This document shows, piece by piece, positions 53,604 to 62,472 of a stretch of 64,000 nucleotides of DNA. This DNA comes from Peptidiphaga gingivicola (GTDB taxonomy: Bacteria; Actinomycetota; Actinomycetes; Actinomycetales; Actinomycetaceae). The stretch spans positions 107,131 through 171,130 of the forward strand of contig NZ_LVZK01000002.1 of assembly GCF_001652275.1 (NCBI RefSeq), given 5' to 3'. The notes under the pieces were generated by a model. That model searched no databases and was not told the origin of the DNA. It saw only the letters and a list, made by a program, of their open reading frames with translations. Numbering within the stretch: the first letter of the stretch is position 1; the number at the start of each line of letters is the position of its first letter. Both the position numbers and the translations under genes were made by a program.

Positions 53604-55112
53604 TTAGACGTTGCCATTGCTGTGGGGCCGCAGATTCTCCTCCTTCTGCTTCTTATGGTCCCAGGGGTCCATCCCGCTCCCCTGCGCGACGTTGCTCGCA
53701 ACCGCGTCCAAAGCCTTCTGCGAACTCGCGTCGCTCTCCTGAAAATCTCGCATAGCAGCCCGGAGGTTGACGTTCCCTTCATCGACTTTCCACCGAAGAT
53801 CTTGAAGCAGCTCATAGAGCACTTGGCGAAGCTCGGCAAACGCTCCGCCAGGCCCCGTCGGGCCCATTCCAATATTATGTTTGCGCCTAACGAGATCTAC
53901 CATTGAAATGCCGGTCAACGCTTTGGCCGCTTTTTCGAGCTCCGCGGCTATTTGGGACATGTAACCACCCGTCGCTCCGTCGCCCACAGTCATCTGATTG
54001 ACCGCGTTCTCATCCATTCGGGTCGCCCCGGCGGCGTCTTGGATGGGCGCCGGCGTCAAATGGAAGAAAGTGTCTGTGTATCCATGACGCGCCCTGTCTT
54101 CTAGCACCAACTTCATATTGTAACGTAAGTTCTCATCAACAGCCTCTTCGGCGGCTTTGAAGTCGTCGCCGATTTCCTCGAAAGCCCTCTTAAACTCTTT
54201 CATCATTTCTTCGAAATTGTCCGCTTCAAAAGTTGCTTTTTTTGCAGTTTTGCTGCCCTTTAACGATCTAACGTCTTTAAGGACCGCTAAGGGAACAGAA
54301 GCGCCTCCAGCCAGACGCGCGGTCGCAGCCGCCCCTCCTCCGGGAATTGTTGCCGCCATGCAACCCCATATTAGAATGTTCAAGAGCATGTCAAAACTAA
54401 CACCGTCTTCCTCTTCGGCAATCTCCTCAAAAGCGTCTGTCGCTTTTTCGACCGCCTCCACAACTTTCTTACGCAACTGCTTCAGGAAAAGCTGCTCCGC
54501 CAGAAGCGTTTCGCCGTGAACGCGCGCCAACAAAGCAAGATTCCCAATCACAGAGGGCATCGATGTCACAAAAGTCGCACGGAACGTGTTGAACGCACTG
54601 CCTTCGAGTGCGGGAGCGTAGTCGTTCATGCCTTTCAGCAGGGTTCTCATGCGACCGGGGGCGATTTTGTCGAAGCTTTGGAGTTTGACCGTTGATACAT
54701 CTGTCGTTTTCGTCGTGGGATCGAGCCCCTCAATGGATGTCTCCGACAAGACGGCCGCAACCTTTTCCCTGTATTCATTTATTTTTCCATTAAAACTATC
54801 CGAATAGGGATTGGGCAAATCCATCCATGGTTTTACAATCTTGTCCACCCGTTTGCGAATCTGATCGAAAAGCTCCTTATAGCCACTACGTTCAGTCCGC
54901 TCCGGGGACGCAAATTCGCCGCCTCCTGTCCCATCCGCGTTAGGGCGCGACATGGAGATACTCATGTCTAGACTTCCTAATTTGCCAGAAAGGACGTAAC
55001 AATTAGAGCTTTTGTCCAAGGAAAAGTTAGAAGAACTACCAATATAAGCGTCTATCGCCGCCAGCTTGAGTTTGCCCACAAGCTTTGGAAGATCGCGGTA
55101 TTCTGCGGACAT
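53604..55112 (-). CDS. Orphan 502-aa helical protein, possible type VII secretion substrate
   Basis: AAGGGA precedes ATG 55112. No database family was recognised. Mostly helical; one hydrophobic stretch (about 250-285, LLNILIWGCMAATIPGGGAAATARLAGG) may insert in membranes. The last about 90 residues form a helical hairpin (FAELRQVLYELLQDLRWKVDE / NLRAAMRDFQESDASSQKALDAVA) reminiscent of ESX/WXG100 proteins, with FQESD resembling the YxxxD/E export signal. The middle contains acidic helices (EMMKEFKRAFEEIGDDFKAAEEAVDENL). Codon use is clearly AT-richer than the neighbours, suggesting acquired DNA. No ESX machinery or immunity-like gene is adjacent. It could be a secreted effector or toxin. Confidence 0.6.
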   Translation of the reverse strand: MSAEYRDLPKLVGKLKLAAIDAYIGSSSNFSLDKSSNCYVLSGKLGSLDMSISMSRPNADGTGGGEFASPERTERSGYKELFDQIRKRVDKIVKPWMDLPNPYSDSFNGKINEYREKVAAVLSETSIEGLDPTTKTTDVSTVKLQSFDKIAPGRMRTLLKGMNDYAPALEGSAFNTFRATFVTSMPSVIGNLALLARVHGETLLAEQLFLKQLRKKVVEAVEKATDAFEEIAEEEDGVSFDMLLNILIWGCMAATIPGGGAAATARLAGGASVPLAVLKDVRSLKGSKTAKKATFEADNFEEMMKEFKRAFEEIGDDFKAAEEAVDENLRYNMKLVLEDRARHGYTDTFFHLTPAPIQDAAGATRMDENAVNQMTVGDGATGGYMSQIAAELEKAAKALTGISMVDLVRRKHNIGMGPTGPGGAFAELRQVLYELLQDLRWKVDEGNVNLRAAMRDFQESDASSQKALDAVASNVAQGSGMDPWDHKKQKEENLRPHSNGNV

Positions 55113-55542
55113 GCCGTCATCCCTTCAGTGTTAAGCGTCAATTAATAGTCATCGAGCCAAATCGATGTCTGAGAAGCCAGCGCCAGGTCACGCTCAATAG
55201 GACATCTTCTCGCGACCAGATTACTGGACAGACACATACGCTTCAAGGGCGTCCCGCGTTTTGCAAACGCCGTCACGCAGTGCGAAAGTCGTTCCTACGT
55301 TCCTATGGCGCTTCATCCTTCTCTACGTGCTTTTCCGCTTTGTTTAGAGTCAAGAAGTTCACCCTCTTCCTTTTAAAAGTCCCAATATTCTTTTCCAAGC
55401 TCGTCATTCGCCATTGCGTGCCCTCCGCCTGATAAAATCGGTTCCGGTTTCCGTAAACGCGACGTCGAAGGCGAATGCCGCGAAGCCGCCTCGCGGAGGC
55501 CGTTCAGATTCGAGATTACGACAGACAAGGAAAGTTCGATTA
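55113..55542. other. 430-bp AT-richer divergent spacer
   Basis: It separates the orphan protein gene (minus) from treR (plus). A frame in phase with treR extends back to about 55414, but starts only at TTG without a site. No repeat, operator or gene could be supported. Composition matches the low-GC orphan gene, so both may have arrived together. Confidence 0.4.
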
Positions 55543-56289
55543 GTGGCCGATCCGAAGTACAACGTTATCTTTCAGATCCTGCGGCACAGGATTGAGCAGG
55601 GAGAATACAAGTTTCTAAGCCTGTTGCCTTCGGAGAACGCTTTAGCGCTTGAATTCTCATGCACGCGCAACACCGTCCGCAAAGCGCTCGCCCTTCTGGC
55701 CGGCCAAGGCCACATCCTGACCATGCAGGGGCGCGGCGTCCAGGTGATCTATCGGCGTCGGCCCGTCCCATCGCGGCCGCCGTCGACCTTCCTCCTGGGA
55801 GGAATCGAATCGCTAAAGGAGGCGGCCGACCGCAACGGATTCTCTCTGAGCACTCGCATGCTCTCCCTAGAGGAAAGCTACGTAGACCGAGAGCTGGCGA
55901 AACGAAGCGGCATGGCGGTGGGCGAGGTGGTTCTTCGTCTGCGCCGCTTGAGGCTGCTCAACGACGTGCCGCTCATTCTCGATGAGAACGTCTTCCTCAA
56001 ATCTATCGTCCCCAGCCTCAACAAAACCATCGTGGAGAGCTCAATTTACGCGCACCTTGAACACGAGCTCGGAGTGACGGTCGGCAGCGCCACGCGAACC
56101 GTCACCGTGGAGCCCGCGACCGAAGACGACGTCGAACTCCTCCACCTGGGAGGCTTAGGCTGCATCGTCGCCGTGACGTCGTCGACCTTCGACACCAACG
56201 GTTTGCTGTTCGAGTACACCGTTTCGCGTCATTCGCCCATAGGCTTCGAGTTCAACACGACGGCCCGGCGGCTGCCGGCATCCATCTGA
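55543..56289 (+). CDS. treR: GntR/UbiC-type regulator, probable trehalose operon repressor
   Basis: 248 aa from GTG 55543, chosen for AAGGAAAG 8 nt upstream. N-terminal winged HTH of GntR type (PKYNVIFQILRHRIEQGEYKF; LPSENALALEFSCTRNTVRKAL; GHILTMQGRGVQVI) and a C-terminal UTRA ligand domain (LRRLRLLNDVPLILDENVF; ATRTVTVEPATEDDVELL; EYTVSRH). HutC/TreR subfamily. Its place beside the trehalose PTS and phosphotrehalase genes points to TreR, which senses trehalose-6-phosphate. It converges with the PTS gene. Confidence 0.87.
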   Translation: MADPKYNVIFQILRHRIEQGEYKFLSLLPSENALALEFSCTRNTVRKALALLAGQGHILTMQGRGVQVIYRRRPVPSRPPSTFLLGGIESLKEAADRNGFSLSTRMLSLEESYVDRELAKRSGMAVGEVVLRLRRLRLLNDVPLILDENVFLKSIVPSLNKTIVESSIYAHLEHELGVTVGSATRTVTVEPATEDDVELLHLGGLGCIVAVTSSTFDTNGLLFEYTVSRHSPIGFEFNTTARRLPASI

Positions 56290-56388
56290 TCGGCGACGCG
56301 GCCCTGCAACGGCGGTCCCACTGAGAGCGGAGCGACGTATCGGACTCGCTTAAAGACGAAATCAGCGCACGGCGGCACTAGAACGTGC

Positions 56389-56426
56389 AGCTGGGCCGCG
56401 CAGCGTCTCAACCGCGCGGCCCAGCT
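56389..56426 (+). terminator. Strong hairpin terminator between treR and the PTS gene
   Basis: AGCTGGGCCGCGC (56389-56401) pairs perfectly over 13 bp with GCGCGGCCCAGCT (56414-56426), 12-nt loop, followed by TTGACTTTTC on the plus strand. It ends treR transcription; the stem may also stop the convergent PTS transcript. Confidence 0.75.
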
Positions 56427-56475
56427 TTGACTTTTCAATTGTTTGGAGCGAAACGCCCGGCGGAGTCGGCCGGCG

Positions 56476-58689
56476 TCACTTCGCGACCGGCTCGCGCCTG
56501 CCGAGCCGAACCTTCTCCACCTTCCGCTCGGTTTCCAGATCGGAGTCCTTGAATCCGAAGAGGTAGGTGCATGCGAAGGCGACTATCACCGTGACGAAAG
56601 ACGCGATCCAGAATCCGGTGAAGCTGGAATCGATTTCTCCCGTTTGCTTGTTGATGAAGGACGTGAAACCGACGAACGCTCCGGTGAATCCCCACATGTT
56701 GACATTGAGGAGGCCGGTCACCAATCCGCCGACGGCTCCGCCGATCGAGGCGGTGATGAAGGCCCGTCCATACTTGAGGTTGAGGCCGTACATCGCGGGT
56801 TCGGTGACGCCGCACATTGCGGATATCGTCGCCGGCCCTGCTATCTGCTTGATGCGCGGGTTCTTGGACTTCACCCAGATGGCGAGGGCTCCCGCTCCCT
56901 GGGCGATCATCGTAACGGAAACGATGGCGTTGATCTTCGAAGGGCCGTTTCCATGGTAAGCGGCGAGCTGCGACGCAATGATCGGGATGACGGCCCAGTG
57001 CAGACCGAATATGACGAGCGTCTGGTACAGGCCGCCTATCACAAGACCGGCAAGAATGTAGTTAAAGTCGATGACCGAGTCGATTCCGTTGGCGATGAAG
57101 CCGGAGAAGAACATGACTAGAGGTCCGAAAACCACCAACACCAGGGTTGAGACGACGAAGATCTCGACCAATGGGGCGAACATCGAATGGATGACGGCGG
57201 GAATCCAGCGCTTCAACCAGGGTTCCATCTTTGAAGCCAGCCACGCCGCGATGATGATGGGGAAAATCGTGGAGGTGTAGGCCATGCCTTCCTTTCCAGT
57301 GGGCAACGCCACCGGAATGCCAAAGAAGTCCGCGTTGAAAACGGTATCGCCCAGCGTGGCGACGACATGATAGCCTCCGCCCTTGGGATTTGACATCGCC
57401 ACCAAGCTCGGGAAGCAGAGCACTCCTCCGATAATGGCCACAATGATCGGGTTGGCCCCCAGTCTTCTCGCCGCTGTGAAACCGACGATAATTGGCAGGA
57501 AGTAGAACATCGACGAAGCCATCGCATCGATGAACTTGTATGTGTCGCTATTTGCTTCAACAACTTTATAGTAGGTGAGCAACGCCAAGATTCCCTTGAG
57601 GATGCCCGAGGCGGCGAGCACGCCGATGATCGGAATCATCGATCCCGTGATGACGCCGATCAGCGAGCTGAAGCCGTACTTCACCCAGCCGAAGGGCGTG
57701 GTCGGGCGCTCCCTCTCCTCTTCGCCTCCAAGCACGTCGTCTTCAGAGTTGCGAGGGAGGAGCTTGACAATCGCTTCATAGACCTGGCCGACCTTCGGGC
57801 CGATGACCACCTGGTACTGTCCGGCGGCCCTCGCGACGTCGATCACCTCGTCGATGTCGATGACCGCCGAGTCGTCCGCCAACGCCTCGTCCTTGAGATA
57901 GAAGCGCAGGCGAGTGATGCAGTGGATCACCTTGCGGATGTTGCCCGCCCCGCCGACTCCTTCGACGATGTCGCGGGCAGCAGCGTCGAGCTGGGCATGC
58001 TCTTCGGCCGACGCCGCCTTCTTTTTTCCTTTGCGTTTGTTTGGGCCGCTCAGGGCGTTGTTTTTCATGGGATTGGTCCCTTCGGTTTTAGGAGCCATAG
58101 CGCCGGGCGAGGCTGAGCCGTTCGCCGTGTGAGCGGCGACGTCGGTCCCGTCGGCGGCGTCGTCCGCTCGCACCTGAGCGGATTTTGCCCCCGCCTGGGC
58201 TTTTGCGGCAGCTCCTTTGAGCGTGACACGCGCTGCCTCACCGCCTGCGTCTGCCAGGCCCGTCTTGACATCCAAAGAGGAAAGGCACTCGTCCCCGTTG
58301 GTGAAAACCAGGACGGATTCCGTCTTCTTTCCCGCCGCGGCTATGCCTGCGAGGTCCATCGTCCCGATGGTCTCGCCCGCGCGCACTCTGTCGCCGGCGC
58401 TCACATTGAGATGGAAGGGACCGCCTTTGAGCTCCACCGTGTTGATCCCCAGGTGGAGGAGGATCTCCAGCCCCGAGTCCATCTTGAAGGCGATGGCATG
58501 TTCGGTTTCGGCGACCATGACGACTTCGGCGTCGGCCGGCGCGAGTACCTCGCCGATCAAAGGTTTGATTCCAAAGCCCTCGCCCATCACCTTCGAGGAG
58601 AAGACGGGATCGGGAACATCGGGCAATTCGATCACTTCGCCAGTGAGAGGTGAAACGATCGGAATGCCTGAAGCGGGGATGTCAGACAT
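56476..58689 (-). CDS. treB: PTS trehalose transporter, fused EIIA-EIIB-EIIC
   Basis: 737 aa from ATG 58689 (MSDIPASGIPIVSP) with AAAGGAG before it. The EIIA(Crr)-type domain comes first (about 1-150; MDSGLEILLHLGINTVEL with the phospho-His), then an Ala/Lys linker, EIIB (about 230-310; IHCITRLRFYLKDE with the phospho-Cys) and the EIIC membrane domain (about 345-720; GVTEPAMYGLNLKYGRAF is the GxTE motif). It imports and phosphorylates trehalose to trehalose-6-phosphate. Downstream of treC and opposite treR. EIIA-first fusion order is less common than B-C-A. It needs HPr and EI, which are not in the window. Confidence 0.92.
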   Translation of the reverse strand: MSDIPASGIPIVSPLTGEVIELPDVPDPVFSSKVMGEGFGIKPLIGEVLAPADAEVVMVAETEHAIAFKMDSGLEILLHLGINTVELKGGPFHLNVSAGDRVRAGETIGTMDLAGIAAAGKKTESVLVFTNGDECLSSLDVKTGLADAGGEAARVTLKGAAAKAQAGAKSAQVRADDAADGTDVAAHTANGSASPGAMAPKTEGTNPMKNNALSGPNKRKGKKKAASAEEHAQLDAAARDIVEGVGGAGNIRKVIHCITRLRFYLKDEALADDSAVIDIDEVIDVARAAGQYQVVIGPKVGQVYEAIVKLLPRNSEDDVLGGEEERERPTTPFGWVKYGFSSLIGVITGSMIPIIGVLAASGILKGILALLTYYKVVEANSDTYKFIDAMASSMFYFLPIIVGFTAARRLGANPIIVAIIGGVLCFPSLVAMSNPKGGGYHVVATLGDTVFNADFFGIPVALPTGKEGMAYTSTIFPIIIAAWLASKMEPWLKRWIPAVIHSMFAPLVEIFVVSTLVLVVFGPLVMFFSGFIANGIDSVIDFNYILAGLVIGGLYQTLVIFGLHWAVIPIIASQLAAYHGNGPSKINAIVSVTMIAQGAGALAIWVKSKNPRIKQIAGPATISAMCGVTEPAMYGLNLKYGRAFITASIGGAVGGLVTGLLNVNMWGFTGAFVGFTSFINKQTGEIDSSFTGFWIASFVTVIVAFACTYLFGFKDSDLETERKVEKVRLGRREPVAK

Positions 58690-58931
58690 GAGGCTCCTTT
58701 CAAAGCCAAGTGCAGTGAGGATATGCGTTTTGTGTGTTGTTGACTGCGCCGCCTTCAATGCGACGCGGGGGCGCGGTCCCTAACGGTTCCGCGCACTCAT
58801 CGGGTGCGCCGGCCGCTGCTCGCCTGTGCCGTTTCGCTCGCCTCGCGTGGACGCCTCGCCGTCCGCCTCGGTTCGCTCAGCCCGCACATGGGCTCGCTCA
58901 TCGGCCGCTTTGTGTTCACTCGCCGAGCGGT

Positions 58932-60695
58932 TTACTCGCCGAGCGTGTCTGTGTGTATGAGAATCGCCAACGCCTCGTATGGGCGCAGGGTCAACGTCGG
59001 TTCGACGTCGTCCGCCGGACCGGGTTCAGGCGTCGAATCCGAGCCGGACGCCGAGTCGAGATCGGGCCGCGAGTCCGGCGTTGAATGCGAGCCTAGCCGC
59101 GATTTAACGCCGTTCTGCGAATAGTTCGAAATCAAGACCTTGCCGTCGAGAAATTCTTCGGGGATGTCGATCTCTGCCGGTCTCGGACGGAAGTTCGTGA
59201 GAACCAGCAGCTTCTGCCCTTCGTACTCGCGAATGTACGCGTATATGTCGGCGTGATCCATGGCGTACGGCTCATATGTGCCACGGGCGACGACCGCGCA
59301 TTCCTTGCGAAGGGCGATGAGGCGCCGATAGTACGGGAGAATTCGGCCCGAGGACTCTTCCTCTTCGACGTTGATTCGATCCTGACCGGTGGGGCGCAGC
59401 CAGGGCGTCCCGGTAGTGAACCCGGCGCCCTCGCTCGAATCCCACTGCATGGGGGTTCGAGCATTGTCACGCGCTTTCCCGCGGACAATTGCGAATGCCT
59501 CTTGTTCACTGCGGCCAGACTCGACGAGCTCGGCGTACGCATTGTGCGCTTCGACGTCGACGTAATCCGATATTTGGGTGTAGCCGGGATCGGCCATGCC
59601 GATTTCCTCGCCCATATAGACGAACGGCGTGCCCCGCAGGAGGTGGATGACGGTCGCGAGCATGGTCGCGGACTCGACGCGATAGCGTCCCGGATCGCCG
59701 AATCGGTTGACGGCGCGCGGCTGGTCGTGGTTGTTCCAGAACAGCGCGTTCCAACCGTCCCCTTCCTGCATGCCCACGGCCCATTCGTTCAGGACGCGCT
59801 TAAGCGCACCCATGTCGAAGGGCATGGACGTCCACTTCTCGCCGTCCTTGTAATCGACTTTGAGATGGTGGAAGCTGAAAACCATGTTGAGTTCGCGGTC
59901 GCGCGGATTCGAGTAGCCGACGCACGCCTCGACGCTCGTGGAGGACATTTCACCCACCGTTATCGAATCGGCGTCGCGGCCGAAGCTAGCCTCGTTGAGC
60001 TCGCGTAGGTAGGTGTGAACGTCGGGGCCGTCCGTGTACATCTTCCGATCGTCGGTTCCGGCAGGCGCGTCGAGAAGCTCCGCGTCTTTCCCAATGACGT
60101 TGATGACGTCGAAGCGGAACCCGTGCACGCCGCGGCGGCGCCAGAAGTTGACGACGTCGATGAGTTCGGCCCGCACCTCCGGGTTGTGCCAGTCCAGATC
60201 AGCCTGGCTGAGATCGTAAAGGTGAAGGTAGTAATCGCCGGTGTCGCCGAAGGGCGCCCACGCCGGCCCGCCGAACTTGGAGACCCAATTGGTTGGGAGG
60301 GAGCCGTCGGCCTTCGGCGGGCGAATGTAGTAGTAGTCCTGGTATTTCTTCTCGCCGGCTAGGGCCCGCTGAAACCACTCGTGGTCTGTGGAGGTGTGGT
60401 TGAGAACCATGTCGAGCATCACGCCGATGCCGTGGCGCCCCAAGGCGCTGACAAGCTCGTCGAAGTCCTCCATCGTTCCCATCGCCGGGTCGATGTTGCA
60501 GTAGTCGGAGATGTCATAGCCGTTGTCATGTTGAGGCGACGGGAAGAAGGGGCTGAACCAGACGTAGTCGATCCCCAGCGAAGCGATGTAGGGAACCTTT
60601 TCGATGATTCCGCGAAGGTCGCCGACTCCTGTCCCCGTCGAATCCTTGAAAGATTTTGGGTAAATCTGATAAACGACGCTTTCTTCGAAGCTCAT
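58932..60695 (-). CDS. treC: Alpha,alpha-phosphotrehalase (GH13)
   Basis: 587 aa from ATG 60695 (MSFEESVVYQIYPKSF) with AAAGG 8 nt upstream. GH13 motifs: DMVLNHTS (region I), GFRFDVIN (nucleophile Asp), ITVGEMSS (acid Glu) and FWNNHDQPRAV (third acid). Oligo-1,6-glucosidase/TreC subfamily; the trehalose PTS context makes trehalose-6-phosphate the likely substrate, cut to glucose and glucose-6-phosphate. A repeat-like Asp/Ser/Pro insertion (about 545-570, SRPDLDSASGSDSTPEPG) lies near the C-terminus. The ATG overlaps the stop of a small upstream frame. 242 bp separate it from treB. Confidence 0.92.
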   Translation of the reverse strand: MSFEESVVYQIYPKSFKDSTGTGVGDLRGIIEKVPYIASLGIDYVWFSPFFPSPQHDNGYDISDYCNIDPAMGTMEDFDELVSALGRHGIGVMLDMVLNHTSTDHEWFQRALAGEKKYQDYYYIRPPKADGSLPTNWVSKFGGPAWAPFGDTGDYYLHLYDLSQADLDWHNPEVRAELIDVVNFWRRRGVHGFRFDVINVIGKDAELLDAPAGTDDRKMYTDGPDVHTYLRELNEASFGRDADSITVGEMSSTSVEACVGYSNPRDRELNMVFSFHHLKVDYKDGEKWTSMPFDMGALKRVLNEWAVGMQEGDGWNALFWNNHDQPRAVNRFGDPGRYRVESATMLATVIHLLRGTPFVYMGEEIGMADPGYTQISDYVDVEAHNAYAELVESGRSEQEAFAIVRGKARDNARTPMQWDSSEGAGFTTGTPWLRPTGQDRINVEEEESSGRILPYYRRLIALRKECAVVARGTYEPYAMDHADIYAYIREYEGQKLLVLTNFRPRPAEIDIPEEFLDGKVLISNYSQNGVKSRLGSHSTPDSRPDLDSASGSDSTPEPGPADDVEPTLTLRPYEALAILIHTDTLGE

Positions 60696-61036
60696 TCCAT
60701 GCCTTTCCGTTCTTGGGATCCAACGCGGCAAGGACAGTGGTTGCCTCGACGACGGCGAACACCGAAAGTGCCCAGTTCGCCTGAACGCTCCAACCAGCCG
60801 AAGCAAATCGACCCGCCTGAACGCCGCAACCCGCCGAAGCTCCGCAACTCGCTCAAGCTGCACAAGCCTTTGAGACGGTGCGCGCCGCTCAAAGGGCCTC
60901 GTCCGCTTATGGGAATCGGCCGCAACCCATCTGCAGGAGTCAGTCGCAGCCCATTCGCAGGAGTCAGTCGCAGCTGCCCGCGGCGTCGTCTAGACTTTTT
61001 GTGCCGACTCGGCGATGGATTCCACTTGCTCTCCAT
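60692..61036 (-). CDS. Possible small leader ORF coupled to treC
   Basis: A 114-codon frame starts at ATG 61036 behind an excellent AAGGAG (7 nt) and ends with TGA overlapping the treC ATG (ATGA). The N-terminus MESKWNPSPSRHKKSRRRRG is very basic; the rest is low complexity and translates the 24-bp repeats at 60921-60968 (LRLTPANG, LRLTPADG). No homology was recognised. The translation signals are better than treC's own, so it may serve mainly to deliver ribosomes to treC rather than make a functional protein. Confidence 0.35.
   Translation of the reverse strand: MESKWNPSPSRHKKSRRRRGQLRLTPANGLRLTPADGLRPIPISGRGPLSGAHRLKGLCSLSELRSFGGLRRSGGSICFGWLERSGELGTFGVRRRRGNHCPCRVGSQERKGME
60921..60968. 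repeat. Two tandem 24-bp repeats upstream of treC
   Basis: CGCAACCCATCTGCAGGAGT (first 20 bases, at 60921) recurs 24 bp later as CGCAGCCCATTCGCAGGAGT, followed by a partial third copy. Weaker 33-bp-like repeats of GCCGAAGC cores lie at 60790-60860. Confidence 0.75.
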
Positions 61037-61080
61037 CGAGTTGCTCCTTATGAATACCCACGATCCAGACAAGTGAGCCT

Positions 61081-61128
61081 GTACACGCAGGAAACTTGTG
61101 TACGCGGTCCCAGATCGACTTGTGTACG
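61081..61128. promoter_or_regulatory. GTACAC/GTGTAC site cluster upstream of treC
   Basis: GTACAC (61081-61086) and GTGTAC (61098-61103) form an inverted pair. The second half-site sits in an 11-bp word ACTTGTGTACG (61094-61104) repeated exactly 24 bp on (61118-61128). The cluster lies 45-92 bp before the small leader ORF, where the treC promoter should be, and is a candidate TreR operator. HutC/TreR-type regulators bind GT-TA-AC-like palindromes, and the match is partial. Confidence 0.4.
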
Positions 61129-62199
61129 TTGTTTCTGGTGGAAGTGCCGAGTCAAACCCTGTCGGCCCGGTGCTCGCAACCCAGTCTCCAACTTTTCAGG
61201 TCGTTCTTGTGCGCACAAGTTCAGCCTAGAGCAGAAGTTCCGTGTAGGCAATAGGAAAAGGCAAGGTATTTCCGAAGCTGATCGACATAGCATGTTTGGC
61301 CTACAGCGTTCCGATAACCCCATTCAAAAGTCGCCATTGCAGGGTTTGTCACGCGCACGCTCGAAGCACAGACGACGAATTGGGGCAAGCAAGATGCGAA
61401 CGAGATCTAGAATTCCTTGACCTAACGCTGAACGACGGCGACACCTTCGCATATGTCCCCGTTGCCCCCTGTGCAAAGTCAAATCAACAGAAAGTCGACC
61501 CGAGTCACAGATGCGCGATCGTTGGAGTCGCGAACCGGCATTGCGAAGCAGGTTCAACAGAACCGCCCTTGAGACGATCAACGAGGCCTTCGTTGAAACG
61601 AACCGGCAACGCTGCTTCAACAATCGGGGGTGCCCTCAAGCATCTCCCCAAAAAAGCGTCTTGACCCTCGGTCAGTTTGCCGGACTCGAGAACGACGTCG
61701 ATCGCCTTCTATGCCCGTCTCCCCAAAACATTTTCTCACGCGCCACGGCTGGGTCGCCTTTCCATACACGGCACTGAGCTTTCTTTCCGTACTCGGCACA
61801 GTGCCAGGCCGTCTTCTCGCACTCACCTTTGAGGCGTCCTCTCAGCCGCCTTTCGACAAGCAGGGACGGGGCCTGTCTTGTCACGAAGCTTGACAGCCAC
61901 GAAGCAAACGTTACGCCACCGGACAAGACATCCGAATCGCCTGCTGGACACACCTCCGATTGCTAAGGGCGCTTCTCGGGGGATTGGTCGCACAAAGCCG
62001 GGAAAATCTGTGGTTGGTGTGTTGGTTGTTTGGCGGGCGGTGTTTATGGCTGGGTTCACGCTGAGCACGCCGGCAGCCGCGTCGGCGTCTGGCGGTGTGT
62101 TGGTTGTCTGCCGCGGTGTCTGGCGGTGCGTTGTCTGCCGCGGTGTCTGGCGGGTTGGCGGCGGGGGCGGGGGCAGCCGCGTGCGTGCGGTGGCAGGCG
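61129..62199. other. 1.07-kb region without a supportable gene
   Basis: Between treC and the rRNA operon end. Several open frames exist on both strands (for example minus 61324-61623 and 61672-61953), but none has a ribosome binding site plus family resemblance; they may be remains of a decayed gene. A 27-bp tandem duplication starting GTTGTCTGCCGCGGTGTCTG lies at 62103 and 62130. Base composition up to about 61900 is less GC-rich than elsewhere. Confidence 0.5.
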
Positions 62200-62241
62200 A
62201 CAAGAAAGGGGGGGCCGCTGGGCGGCCCCCCCCTTTCTTGT
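62200..62241 (-). terminator. Terminator of the rRNA operon
   Basis: The arms ACAAGAAAGGGGGGGCCGC (62200-62218) and the complementary 62222-62241 pair over about 19 bp with a TGG loop and one bulged base. On the minus strand it starts 7 nt after the 5S gene. The stem ends in TTTCTTGT, supplying the U-rich end. Confidence 0.85.
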
Positions 62242-62247
62242 GGTGTG

Positions 62248-62367
62248 GGCGGCGGTGTCCTACTCTCCCACACCCTGGCGGGTGCAGTACCATCGGCGCT
62301 GGCAGTCTTAGCTTCCGGGTTCGGAAAGGAAAGGTCCGGGCGTGTCCCTGCCGCTATGACCGCCGCC
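62248..62367 (-). rRNA. rrf: 5S ribosomal RNA
   Basis: About 120 nt. On the minus strand it begins GGCGGCGGTCATAGCGG, includes CCGAACCCGGAAGCTAAG (loop B/C signature) and GATGGTACTGC, and ends GAGAGTAGGACACCGCC. Ends are set by the 9-bp helix I (GGCGGCGGT with ACCGCCGCC); they may be off by 1-2 nt. Confidence 0.93.
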
Positions 62368-62472
62368 ACGCGGTCCCGGGCTGCCACACCCCTGCCCCGC
62401 GGGGGGTGTGGGGTTCGGGTATCGCATAGCGGACGCGAATCGCCCTCCCCCCAACGAATGGAGAGAGAGGAA

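Noticed and set aside
61324..61953. Transposase remnant near the rRNA operon
   Set aside because: The open frames lack any DDE or recognisable IS motif and no terminal inverted repeats were seen; kept only as a possible relic.
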